Shown piece after piece: positions 1-7,230 of a DNA stretch of 17,475 nucleotides (its first letter is position 1; every line of letters starts with the position of its first letter). The notes beneath the pieces are model-generated. The model saw only the letters and a list, made by a program, of their open reading frames with translations, made no database searches and had not been told where the DNA came from. This stretch comes from Sedimentibacter sp. (GTDB lineage: Bacteria > Bacillota > Clostridia > Tissierellales > Sedimentibacteraceae). Position numbers and translations under genes: made by a program. Location: contig JAQSYS010000024.1 in assembly GCA_029256005.1 (NCBI GenBank), positions 1 through 17,475 on the forward strand, written 5' to 3'.

Positions 1-189
1 GATGCCTACGGAAAGACTTATGAAGATCTAATAAACGAGGTGGTAGTTCCGCTAAATAAACCACTTATGACAAATTTAGCATCTGGGCACGGCTATTATA
101 AAATGGCTATACCAATAGGTGCAACTGCAAACTTGAATACATATGAAAATACTCTTACAATAACAGAACCTACTGTTAGTCTATTATAG
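1..189 (+). CDS. LD-carboxypeptidase (peptidase S66), C-terminal part
   Basis: The window opens inside this gene. Frame 1 is open for 62 codons and ends at TAG 187-189. The encoded tail contains GHGYYKMAIPIGATANLNTY and ends ITEPTVSLL. The GH..(N/K)..(I/L)PIG..A.L pattern is the conserved C-terminal block of the LD-carboxypeptidase/MccF family, and its His belongs to the Ser-Glu-His triad. Known members cleave the L,D peptide bond of murein tetrapeptides during wall recycling, or detoxify peptide-nucleotide antibiotics; which applies here cannot be told from the tail. The N-terminal nucleophile region is outside the window. It is the only plus-strand gene in the first 11.8 kb and converges with the Nim-like gene on a shared terminator. 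Confidence 0.72.
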   Translation, partial: DAYGKTYEDLINEVVVPLNKPLMTNLASGHGYYKMAIPIGATANLNTYENTLTITEPTVSLL

Positions 190-250
190 CAGCAAAATTA
201 CACCTAATATAAATGCTAATAATCCTTGAATGAGCATAAAAACACTTTTA

Positions 251-306
251 AAAAAATCCAACATCTTTGAAAAATATCATAGGTTGTTGGATTCTTTATT
301 ATTCTT
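251..306. terminator. Bidirectional intrinsic terminator
   Basis: A perfect 9-bp stem, AATCCAACA (255-263) with TGTTGGATT (285-293), is followed on the plus strand by a T-rich tract and on the minus strand by seven consecutive Ts. It sits between converging genes and can end both the carboxypeptidase and the Nim-like transcript. Confidence 0.75.
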
Positions 307-332
307 TTTATCTTTATATTAAGTTATATTTA

Positions 333-827
333 TTAAAGTTTGTTTTCTTTTTCTCTAACATATTCAATTGCTTCCTTGCCTGTAATATGATCCACATCAA
401 TTGCAATTATATAAGAGTGTGAACATCCAGTGATTTCCTTAAGTTTAGCTTCTTCAGGCTGTTCTCCTGAATATTTTTCAACTATAGCCTTAAAAGCTGT
501 TAAAAATTCATCACCTTCTGCAATTCTTGCTTTGCCAAAAGCTATAACGCTTCTGAAAAAACTTGTATACTTCTCACTTACTATAGTATCTTCGTCTATT
601 ACACAAAAAGAAACTTTAGAATTTTTATATATTGCATCAACCTTATGTCCGATTTTTGCTGAATGAAAATATATTTTGTCATTGAAATATACAAAGCTTA
701 CCGGAACTGCATATGGATAGTCTTCATCACCATAACACGCCATGACGCCGCTTGTACACCTATCCATTACCGCTATGGTATCTTCTGTTGACAATAATTG
801 TTTATTTCTTCTCATTTCTCTAAACAT
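333..827 (-). CDS. Pyridoxamine 5'-phosphate oxidase family protein (NimA-like flavoprotein)
   Basis: Encodes 164 residues with the small split-barrel FMN-binding fold of the Pyridox_ox_2/NimA group. Landmarks are an early TEDTIAVMDRC segment, GDEDYPYAVPVSFVYFNDKIYFH (strands that bind FMN), SAKIGHKVDAI, and FRSVIAFGKARI. Nim proteins are linked to nitroimidazole resistance, but many relatives are general flavoproteins of unknown substrate, so resistance is not claimed. A longer frame starts at 857, but the ATG at 825-827 is chosen because GTGAGG lies about 8 nt upstream and family members begin near MFREMRR. It has its own promoter (920-948) and terminator, so it is monocistronic. Cytosolic. 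Confidence 0.8.
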   Translation of the reverse strand: MFREMRRNKQLLSTEDTIAVMDRCTSGVMACYGDEDYPYAVPVSFVYFNDKIYFHSAKIGHKVDAIYKNSKVSFCVIDEDTIVSEKYTSFFRSVIAFGKARIAEGDEFLTAFKAIVEKYSGEQPEEAKLKEITGCSHSYIIAIDVDHITGKEAIEYVREKENKL

Positions 828-919
828 TTGTAGTTTCCTCACTTTCGCATTTAGCACATAGCATGAAATTTATAAATTTTAATTTCGCTGTTCACAGCTG
901 TATTATATTAACCTAATCC

Positions 920-948
920 ATTATATACCATTATGTAAGAGGTATCAA
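920..948 (-). promoter_or_regulatory. Sigma-A promoter of the Nim-like gene
   Basis: On the minus strand TTGATA (943-948) is followed after exactly 17 nt by TATAAT (920-925). The predicted start near 912 leaves a leader of about 85 nt, which contains an imperfect dyad (GCTG-TTCA-CAGC, 887-898). A consensus DnaA box, TTATCCACA (952-960), lies directly upstream of the -35. Confidence 0.75.
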
Positions 949-951
949 TAG

Positions 952-960
952 TTATCCACA
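952..960 (+). promoter_or_regulatory. Isolated DnaA-box consensus
   Basis: TTATCCACA matches the DnaA box exactly and lies 4 nt upstream of the Nim-gene -35 hexamer. A single copy with no cluster does not indicate an origin. It could be a DnaA-responsive promoter element or chance. Confidence 0.25.
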
Positions 961-1021
961 ATTTTAGCGATTTGCTTATAAATAACAATTTCTACAATTA
1001 ATATTCTAGAAAAAACATGAC

Positions 1022-1060
1022 ATAAAAAAATAATTCTCTCAAACTTCGTCTAAGAGAATT
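1022..1060 (-). terminator. Intrinsic terminator of the SLH protein gene
   Basis: On the minus strand AATTCTCT and AGAGAATT form an 8-bp stem, followed by ATTTTTTT. It lies 21 nt after the stop codon of the SLH gene. Confidence 0.75.
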
Positions 1061-1081
1061 AATATATATCATGCTATAATA

Positions 1082-3004
1082 TTACTCATTCCTGAAAAGC
1101 TCTGTGTCTCCAAGCATCATATGATTGTTATCCTTCATAATGAAGGTCTCCTCGGTATCATCCACTGGGACATCTTCTATGCTGGGGTTAAAATTCATAT
1201 CAGTTAGAGAACTTCCAATAATTGTACCTTTTTTCTGGTTGTAAAAAAGTATTTTATCTCCAGATATACTGTAATTACCAGTATATCCCATGCCAGAAAC
1301 AGAATATGAAGCAGAAGTTCCAACCGTTTTTGAAAAAGTCCCATCGCTCTTTAAATCCAAGCTTATATACAAACCCACATTGCCTGAAGCAGCTGTATGT
1401 TCCCATATTCCCACAAGGCTTGACGATGACGATACTGAATCCGGTTTAGAAACCTTTATTTTATCCATATTATCAAAAGACCTCAAGCTCATTGCAAGAG
1501 CTTGTTCACGAGTTGTTGTAGCATATCCAGCTGCTGATTGAGCTGATGTTACTGATTTTGGCATAAATTTTCCATCAGTTCCTTTAATTATTTCCAATTT
1601 TGCCATGTACTGAACATGCTCTAATGCCCAAGAGGAGATATCATTCTGATCACTGAAACTAGGTGAACCAGAAGTTGAAAAATCACCATTTGGAGCAATT
1701 TTGCGGATGGCTCTGCTAAGCATCGTTGCAACCTGCTCACGATTTGTGAGCTCTTTAGGTGCAAAAGAAGTAGCTGATATCCCTTTTACAATTCCATGAT
1801 TAAATGCCTTTAATATCTGAAGATTTGTTGTATCATTAAAAGGATTAGGCGAAACAGGCACGCTCACCTCATCTGTTGATTTTTCATACAATAATATAGC
1901 AACTTCTGCAAATTCTTCACGAGTAATTGGATGAGTCATATCCTCTCCTTTAAGTGATTCTGGAATCAGTCCATATTCATTTGCTTTATCAAGTTCAGGC
2001 ATTGCCCAGCTTGATGCATTAGAATATGCTTCCATGCCGTGAGAGATAATATTGGAAAAAGGACTGTATACTACACCGGACTTTCCTGCTGCTGGGTAAT
2101 GATAGTAATCGAATAAATACCTGAATTTCATCTCATATACTGCTGCTTCATAGCTATCCTTTAGGCCAAAATAAGCCTCTGCACCGATATTAAATTCTTC
2201 GACGAAATTATCACTGTGACAAGCCCTCCACTCTCCATTGTTAACCTTGAGCCAAACCTCAGTTTTTACCCAGTCATTACTTATATTATTCAATAGCTGA
2301 GTTTCTTCATGAGCTTTGTCAGCCCTAATATTCAAGTAAGGTGATCCATCAGAATTTTTTTTAAGTTCCGCTGATTTCAACACAGGTGCATGATTAATCA
2401 GAATATCAGGATTTTCAATCTTTTGATTGTTGCTGTAAGAAACAGTTTCAGACCATGGAGAAAAGAAACCGAAATATTCACCATTTTCGTCCTGGTAATT
2501 AACTACAAAACGTACTCTGAAATGCATTGTATGAGTGTCAAAATAAGATTTGGTTACAGGTAATTGCTCGCCACTGGAAATACTTTCGAATTGCACTTTG
2601 TCAAATACTACGGAAGATGTATAAATGCCTTTTTCAATACGGCAAAGGCTTTTGTTAGTATTATAGCCACGATCTTCATCCCACTCGCTTTTGTAATGCC
2701 AGTTTCCTTCATCAAATTTATAGTCAATCTGTGCCATAAGCTCAAAGCCGCTATATCCAGCTTCTGAGAATGCTGAATTATCTTCTCCTATAATATCTAC
2801 GAATTCACGCAGTTCTTCAGATGCACTCACATTAACATCAAATCCAATCCATGTTTTTTCGAATCCATCTTCCCTATATTCAGCAGCAACACTTTTGGGC
2901 AATCCAACACTTGTTGGTGGGTTGTATGCTGCTTGTGCCAAAACTGGCATTGTGCTTATGATAAACACTAATATAAGAATTTTTACTAAATTTTTACCTT
3001 TCAT
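1082..3004 (-). CDS. Secreted SLH-domain protein with a lipocalin-like C-terminal domain
   Basis: The 640-residue product begins with a clear signal peptide (basic MKGKNLVK, hydrophobic ILILVFIIST, cleavage likely near AQA-AYN). The frame extends to 3082, but the ATG at 3002-3004 has AAGGAG at the right distance. Residues about 30-320 are a beta-rich region with many Trp/Tyr and no family I can name. About residues 325-525 hold three degenerate S-layer homology repeats, with the TREEFAEVAILLYE, TNREQVATMLSRA and TTREQALAMSLR helices preceded by the usual F.P segments. Such repeats bind pyruvylated secondary wall polymers, so a surface location is expected. After a Ser run, residues about 530-640 start LVGIWEHTA and alternate strands as in lipocalin-like domains (GxW motif). 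Monocistronic with its own terminator. Confidence 0.8.
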   Translation of the reverse strand: MKGKNLVKILILVFIISTMPVLAQAAYNPPTSVGLPKSVAAEYREDGFEKTWIGFDVNVSASEELREFVDIIGEDNSAFSEAGYSGFELMAQIDYKFDEGNWHYKSEWDEDRGYNTNKSLCRIEKGIYTSSVVFDKVQFESISSGEQLPVTKSYFDTHTMHFRVRFVVNYQDENGEYFGFFSPWSETVSYSNNQKIENPDILINHAPVLKSAELKKNSDGSPYLNIRADKAHEETQLLNNISNDWVKTEVWLKVNNGEWRACHSDNFVEEFNIGAEAYFGLKDSYEAAVYEMKFRYLFDYYHYPAAGKSGVVYSPFSNIISHGMEAYSNASSWAMPELDKANEYGLIPESLKGEDMTHPITREEFAEVAILLYEKSTDEVSVPVSPNPFNDTTNLQILKAFNHGIVKGISATSFAPKELTNREQVATMLSRAIRKIAPNGDFSTSGSPSFSDQNDISSWALEHVQYMAKLEIIKGTDGKFMPKSVTSAQSAAGYATTTREQALAMSLRSFDNMDKIKVSKPDSVSSSSSLVGIWEHTAASGNVGLYISLDLKSDGTFSKTVGTSASYSVSGMGYTGNYSISGDKILFYNQKKGTIIGSSLTDMNFNPSIEDVPVDDTEETFIMKDNNHMMLGDTELFRNE

Positions 3005-3111
3005 ATAAAATCTCTCCTTCATACAGAGTCTATGTTTAATTTTATCATACAAATCATGGATAATATAATATACCTTAATCAATGCTAATTTTGTTATGTT
3101 TATTGCTCAAA

Positions 3112-3149
3112 ACAAAAAGACCTTCAAAATCATTTAAGCTTGAAAGTCT
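3112..3149 (-). terminator. Intrinsic terminator of the PAS-AraC regulator
   Basis: On the minus strand AGACTTTCAA pairs with TTGAAGGTCT (10 bp with one G-T) and is followed by TTTTTGTTTT. It begins 24 nt after the regulator's stop. Confidence 0.75.
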
Positions 3150-3172
3150 CATATATAAATATTAATATCATT

Positions 3173-3961
3173 CTAATTTTGCGAAACAGTTTTTCGGTAT
3201 TGTGATGGTGTCATTCCTGTCTTTTCTTTAAATAATCTGAGGTAATTTCCTTTATAATCTTCGCCACAGACTGCGAAGGCTTCTGTTATTGTAAGGTTTT
3301 TATTACATATTGCCTCCATTAGCTTATTTACTTTTATCTTTTGATAATAACAATATGGCGTCATAGAAGTATGCTTTTTGAAAAGGCGAGCAAAATGATA
3401 ACGGCTTAAATTTACTGATCGGGCAATTTTTTCAATGTCGAACTTCTCCAACCAATATGTTTCTATATACTCCTTGGCTTTAGCAATATCAGACCTACCC
3501 TCATATATTCTGGTAGTAATAAATACATTTACTATGTAAGCTATATTTCTATTTTGATCCCATATAGGAAAGCTATGAATATCTGTGTACAATGCATTTA
3601 TACCGAAGTTATCGCTCTTTGCCTCATAACGTTCTGACATATCTTCCAAAGTTACCTTAACATCCGATACTGAAATCGTTTCCCCTAAAAAAGCTCGACG
3701 GACATATTCCCTCATACCTAATTCGTCATTTACCACAGGATCCTTCAACAGATTGTAATGTCCTACAATTTGTTCTGCTTTTGATATGTTCCATATTTCC
3801 AGAGCCGCGCGATTTGCAAACATTGTAGTACCATCAGGAGCAAATATTTCAATAGGTATTGGAAAAAGATCTACTATCTGAAAAAGCAATTCCTCATTAC
3901 CAAAAGCAGACTGAAAGGACTCAGCCATAGAGTTGTGTGGATTTTCAACTAAATAATCCAT
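3173..3961 (-). CDS. AraC-family transcriptional regulator with N-terminal PAS domain
   Basis: A 262-residue protein. Residues about 25-150 look like a PAS sensor (FPIPIEIFAPDGTTMFANRAALEIWN, then a strand-rich part ending NIAYIVNVFITTR). Residues about 160-260 are a two-helix-turn-helix AraC domain: FDIEKIARSVNLSRYHFARLFKK, then TITEAFAVCGEDYKGNYLRLFK and the terminal GMTPSQYRK. It is likely a DNA-binding activator responding to a small ligand bound by the PAS domain; the ligand cannot be read from sequence. The ATG at 3961 is supported by AAAGGGGGA upstream. The neighbours (SLH gene downstream, DUF89 gene upstream) are separately expressed or spaced by 84 nt, so a direct target is not evident. 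Confidence 0.85.
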   Translation of the reverse strand: MDYLVENPHNSMAESFQSAFGNEELLFQIVDLFPIPIEIFAPDGTTMFANRAALEIWNISKAEQIVGHYNLLKDPVVNDELGMREYVRRAFLGETISVSDVKVTLEDMSERYEAKSDNFGINALYTDIHSFPIWDQNRNIAYIVNVFITTRIYEGRSDIAKAKEYIETYWLEKFDIEKIARSVNLSRYHFARLFKKHTSMTPYCYYQKIKVNKLMEAICNKNLTITEAFAVCGEDYKGNYLRLFKEKTGMTPSQYRKTVSQN

Positions 3962-4045
3962 TGTTGTTCCCCCTTTTAATCTAAAAATGAATATTATTAA
4001 CAGTTTCTACTATCTTCGCGTATTGAATTTTAAAAAACACCATGT

Positions 4046-4906
4046 CTAATAGTTCGTAAGCACATAATCCATTCGGTTACACCCTATAGCGGAAGCAACG
4101 GAGCTACACTTTGCTCGTAATAAATAAAAAATAGTTTTATCTTTTACATCAGTTAAAGTTTCAAAGTTTGCCTGTCCCTTGCTTATAACAAGATCAGCTT
4201 TATTAAATTCGGATATAAATGCACTTGAACAATCCTTCATAATCGTCCCTTGTGCAAAATGCCCATTATCAATAACTCTCACTAAGTCAGTAACGCCTGT
4301 ACTTATGGCATCTTCCATAGTTGCGTCATTTACTATTGGACCTCCCTTCACAACATATGTAACCTTATTAGCAGGAAGATTCATTAACAAAAACTTATCA
4401 AAAATGATTTCACCGGAATTGTCAGCAATATACATGATATTTTCTGCCTCTTCTACTGCTTTTTGTAAAGCTTTTGATCCAGTTCCATAAATGTCATGTT
4501 TTATACTGTCTTCAACCGACTTAACAATATCGATATGTTCTAAATTCAGTCCAACTGAAAAGTCTATAATATTGCCAGCTATTGCTAACCTACAAGCCAT
4601 ATCAAAAGGATCTTCTGCCTTTTCTAACCACTTTTCCTCATTTATTTTATCATAAATCTCTTGAGCAATTGCATTATATTGTTCTTTTAGACTGCTATAT
4701 GGATCATTAATGCCCGTGATGTTTTTTGCAATTTGATGTAACCTAAAACCTATTTCAGGTGCCGTTTCATTGAAATCTATTTCTCCTAGTTCATGAAGTG
4801 ACTTTTTTATTATTTCTTGTTGCATTATTACATTGCTTGTTGATTCTTCAGCTATTTCTACAGCTTGCCTAGCCAGGCAGTGAATACATTCTCGTGATAT
4901 TTTCAT
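4046..4906 (-). CDS. DUF89/ARMT1-like metal-dependent phosphatase domain protein
   Basis: A 286-residue protein of the DUF89 family (COG1578 type). Visible signatures are the N-terminal MKISRECIHCLARQA with a CxxC pair, DNSGEIIFDKFLL, KGGPIVNDATMED and SKGQANFETL. The Asp/Asn residues in DNSGE and NDAT and the final SKGQ segment correspond to the metal-binding phosphatase site. Characterised DUF89 enzymes are damage-control phosphatases acting on phosphorylated metabolites; the substrate here is unknown. The frame opens at 4924, but the ATG at 4904-4906 is chosen because GGGGA precedes it and family proteins start MKIS.EC. It lies downstream of a Fur-like site. Cytosolic. Confidence 0.8.
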   Translation of the reverse strand: MKISRECIHCLARQAVEIAEESTSNVIMQQEIIKKSLHELGEIDFNETAPEIGFRLHQIAKNITGINDPYSSLKEQYNAIAQEIYDKINEEKWLEKAEDPFDMACRLAIAGNIIDFSVGLNLEHIDIVKSVEDSIKHDIYGTGSKALQKAVEEAENIMYIADNSGEIIFDKFLLMNLPANKVTYVVKGGPIVNDATMEDAISTGVTDLVRVIDNGHFAQGTIMKDCSSAFISEFNKADLVISKGQANFETLTDVKDKTIFYLLRAKCSSVASAIGCNRMDYVLTNY

Positions 4907-5001
4907 GTTATCGTCCCCATTCACGTAATTTAATATATCATCTTATTTATAATAACATTTAATTATAGCGAAATAAAGAATTTACTATTATTTTTTTATT
5001 A

Positions 5002-5020
5002 GAAAATGATTCTCATCTTC
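5002..5020 (-). promoter_or_regulatory. Possible Fur box upstream of the DUF89 gene
   Basis: GAAAATGATTCTCATCTTC matches 14 of 19 positions of the GATAATGATAATCATTATC Fur consensus and keeps the ATGATTCTCAT core common in Firmicutes. It lies about 96 nt before the DUF89 start, with a TATAAT (minus strand) between them. It partly overlaps the hairpin following the FAD gene. Tentative. Confidence 0.3.
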
Positions 5021-5043
5021 AGATATTATGGTAATATCCGAAG
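5017..5043 (-). terminator. Hairpin just after the original stop of the FAD oxidoreductase
   Basis: On the minus strand CTTCGGATATTA and TAATATCTGAAG form a 12-bp stem (one G-T) with a 3-nt loop. It begins 2 nt after the TAA at 5045-5047, the stop of the unshifted reading frame. No strong T tract follows, so it may be a weak terminator or an RNA-stabilising hairpin. Its position supports 5045 as the ancestral gene end. Confidence 0.5.
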
Positions 5044-5044
5044 G

Positions 5045-6114
5045 TTATTTAATACTTTGCAGACCTGATCTCATAGCTAACTGCCTAAGTAATGGATTGT
5101 ACATTGCTGGAGAGCTGGAGATTTTAGATTCTTAAGGAATAAATTTAACTTGATATCTTTTACCTTCTTTTTATACCTTACCAAAAATCCATCTATCCCA
5201 TCTTCGAGACTTTGTGCTAAGTATAAGGAGCTTTTTAAAGCGTAGCTAATTCCTTCAGCAGAACTAGGACTAATCGCACCTGATGCTTCGCCAATCAAGG
5301 CTATCCCATCTCTTCCCTCATACAGCTGTGATATCTTCTTAGGTCTAACGATATATGTACCTTCTATTTTAATTTTATTTACGAAATTAAAGCCTCGCTG
5401 AGTCAGTTTATTTTTCAATATATCATACTTTTCCCTAGTATTTTCCTTTGGCCTAAGGGCAGACCCTAGTAGCACATAGTTTTCCTTTGGAATTATCCAA
5501 GAGTAGAAATCACTTATTTCTTCATCAAATATAGCGGTAAAATAAGGCATAGAATATGAGCATTCAAACCATTCTTGAATAGAGATATACACTTCTGGAA
5601 TATTAATATCCTTGCTAATAGATTTCCTTACTTTGGATAATGCACCATCAGCACCAACTATGACTCTTGTCTTTACCGATATTTCTTTCCCATTATGAAT
5701 ATATCTAGTTTCATATCCGCCTGGAATTTCATCAAAACCTTTAAAAATAGAATTAAACTTTTTATCAACTCCCGTTGGCAGTAATGAAACCAGCCATCTA
5801 TCAAATTTTTCTCTATCCATATTATAATAGAATCGCTGATATAGCTTTTCTAAATTATTTGTTAAATCAATGGTTCTTACAGCAAAAAGTTGAGGATTGA
5901 CCAGAATATCTTTAGGTATCCCTAAACCCAACTTAGCAATCATTTTCTGTGCATCAGGTGCAAGTAATCCTCCGCAGCATTTATTCAATCGGTTTTTAGC
6001 ATTATCATTTTCAAGGTCCCGTTTATCTATTAATAAAATCTTATATTTATCTCCAATTAATCGTGCAAGGTTAGAGCCTGCAGGGCCAGCACCTACTATT
6101 ACTATGTCATACAT
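5045..6114 (-). pseudogene. FAD-dependent oxidoreductase (geranylgeranyl-reductase-like), C-terminus frameshifted
   Basis: As read, the frame runs 6114-5077 (345 residues). The N-terminus MYDIVIVGAGPAGSN is an FAD-binding Rossmann motif. NKCCGGLLAPDAQK follows near residue 45, and GEASGAISPSSAEGISYALK (about 275-295) is the second FAD motif of FixC/geranylgeranyl-reductase-like proteins. GCTGGAGA occurs twice in tandem at 5106-5121. Removing one copy gives the tail MYNPLLRQLAMRSGLQSIK and a stop at 5045-5047, for exactly 353 codons. The present tail (LQQCTIHYLGS) looks non-native. All catalytic motifs lie before the shift, so a working enzyme is possible. The ATG at 6114 has GAGGTGA upstream. 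It follows the HTH gene by 41 nt and may share its transcript. Substrate unknown. Confidence 0.75.
5106..5121. repeat. 8-bp tandem duplication causing a frameshift
   Basis: GCTGGAGA is present twice head to tail inside the 3' end of the FAD oxidoreductase. One copy restores a longer, plausible reading frame with a stop 2 nt before a hairpin. Confidence 0.85.
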
Positions 6115-6155
6115 AATATCACCTCAAAAAATTTTACTTCCTACTTTTTATAGAC

Positions 6156-6371
6156 TTATTCGTGAATATCATTTTTGTATTCTAAAATATCACCCGGTTG
6201 ACATTCTAAAGCCTTACATATTTCCTCTAAAGTTGAGAACCTTATAGCTTTTGCTTTATCATTCTTTAAAACAGAAATGTTAGCCATGGTTATTCCAACT
6301 CTTTCTGAAAGCTCAGTGACACTCATTTTTCTTTTTGCCAGCATCACATCAATATTAATTATAATTGCCAT
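6156..6371 (-). CDS. YozG-like HTH (Cro/CI family) transcriptional regulator
   Basis: A 71-residue protein consisting almost wholly of one HTH: MLAKRKMSVTELSERVGITMANISVLKNDKAKAI and FSTLEEICKALECQPGDILEY. It belongs to the small Xre proteins that are regularly coupled to DUF2975 membrane proteins, as in the Bacillus yoaS/yozG pair. GAGGT precedes the ATG at 6371, and the upstream DUF2975 stop (TGA 6382-6384) overlaps this ribosome site, so the genes are translationally close and in one operon. It probably represses its own operon through the palindrome at 6912-6930 (inferred). Confidence 0.9.
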   Translation of the reverse strand: MAIIINIDVMLAKRKMSVTELSERVGITMANISVLKNDKAKAIRFSTLEEICKALECQPGDILEYKNDIHE

Positions 6372-6381
6372 GTTATTTACC

Positions 6382-6861
6382 TCATATCGTTAAGTCATTA
6401 TCATCTTTTATATCTATGGCATTCTTTAATAGCCTTTGGAGCACAGCTGCAAAGACTGCAATGACCATTGGTGCAAAAATAAAGATTATTCCAATCAATA
6501 TAGCACCCGGAGCATCATCTACCTCCCCTACGATATAGAAAAGCGGCATACTAAGCACATATAGCAGGCTGATTGTAGTTGCACACTTTTTTATATTTTT
6601 TAAAGCATTCACAGATAACTCAGAAAAAGCATTATTAGCGTCGATGTAAATTAATAGTTTAAATGCTTGATACAATGCAATAAAAAATGGTATCGCTGTT
6701 ACATACATAACTAATAAAATGCTATATAGAACATATGCCATTTTCAAACTACTTTCTGCTGCATCTCTAGCTATCAGAGGTAACACAAATAGACATATAG
6801 CTAAAACTATAATTCCAATAAAAAAAACAGAAAGTTTTAAAAAAATTGTTTCTTTTTTCAT
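6382..6861 (-). CDS. DUF2975 membrane protein
   Basis: A 159-residue integral membrane protein with four predicted hydrophobic segments: FLKLSVFFIGIIVLAICLFVLPL, YVLYSILLVMYVTAIPFFIALY, TTISLLYVLSMPLFYIV and AILIGIIFIFAPMVIAVFAAVL. The layout and the FSELSVNALKNIKKCA loop match DUF2975, whose members sit next to YozG-like HTH genes and are thought to modulate that regulator; the molecular role is unknown. GAGGTG precedes the ATG at 6861; a GTG nine nt upstream in frame lies inside this ribosome site and is not the start. First gene of the operon, behind the promoter at 6898-6926. Confidence 0.85.
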   Translation of the reverse strand: MKKETIFLKLSVFFIGIIVLAICLFVLPLIARDAAESSLKMAYVLYSILLVMYVTAIPFFIALYQAFKLLIYIDANNAFSELSVNALKNIKKCATTISLLYVLSMPLFYIVGEVDDAPGAILIGIIFIFAPMVIAVFAAVLQRLLKNAIDIKDDNDLTI

Positions 6862-6897
6862 ATAAAACACCTCATATATAAAATTATAAGCAATTTA

Positions 6898-6926
6898 ATT
6901 CTAGCATATCTTTTATTGATAATCAA
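6898..6926 (-). promoter_or_regulatory. Promoter of the DUF2975-HTH operon
   Basis: Minus-strand TTGATT (6921-6926), 17 nt, TAGAAT (6898-6903). The -35 is buried in the 19-bp palindrome at 6912-6930. Confidence 0.7.
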
Positions 6927-6930
6927 TAAA
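6912..6930. promoter_or_regulatory. 19-bp perfect palindrome, probable operator
   Basis: TTTATTGAT-A-ATCAATAAA is a perfect dyad covering the -35 of the DUF2975-HTH promoter. A further half-site TTTATTGAT stands at 6954-6962. Placement fits repression by the encoded HTH protein (inference). Confidence 0.55.
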
Positions 6931-7005
6931 TTTATATTATAATTCATTAAATATTTATTGATTAAGTGTCCATTCGTAAAAAATCTCAGCTTAATAGTAA
7001 GAAAA

Positions 7006-7056
7006 GAAAAAATCGAGCCCAAAATGTACTTTTTGAGCTCGATTTTTGCCTTTTTT
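7006..7056 (-). terminator. Strong hairpin terminator (works in both directions)
   Basis: AAAAATCGAGC (7008-7018) and GCTCGATTTTT (7037-7047) form an 11-bp stem with T-rich tracts on both strands. Since no plus-strand gene lies upstream, it most likely ends the DUF1836-DegV transcript. Confidence 0.8.
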
Positions 7057-7067
7057 CTAAACAACTA

Positions 7068-7172
7068 CATGTACTGTAACTGACTTATTTGTTCTTCTGA
7101 CCACATTTCTATGCTGGCGATTCTTTTTCACCACCCCATATCATTAAAATATCATTTTCTATTTCGTAAGTA
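7068..7172 (-). pseudogene. Possible decayed coding remnant
   Basis: Downstream of degV the minus strand shows two coding-like stretches in different frames: LDYTYEIENDILMIWGGEKESPA then stop, and KRIASIEMWSEEQISQLQYM then stop. They overlap in position and have no start codon with a ribosome site. They may be the shifted tail of a lost gene, or chance. No family can be named. Confidence 0.2.
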
Positions 7173-7230
7173 TAATCAAGGGTATTTCACAACCCATACC
7201 CATCAATTTGCCAGCAGAAAGCTTGCCACG

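Noticed and set aside
6858..7064. Minus-strand 68-residue open frame upstream of the DUF2975 gene
   Set aside because: It covers the operon promoter, its palindrome and a terminator, has no ribosome site and no recognisable protein features.
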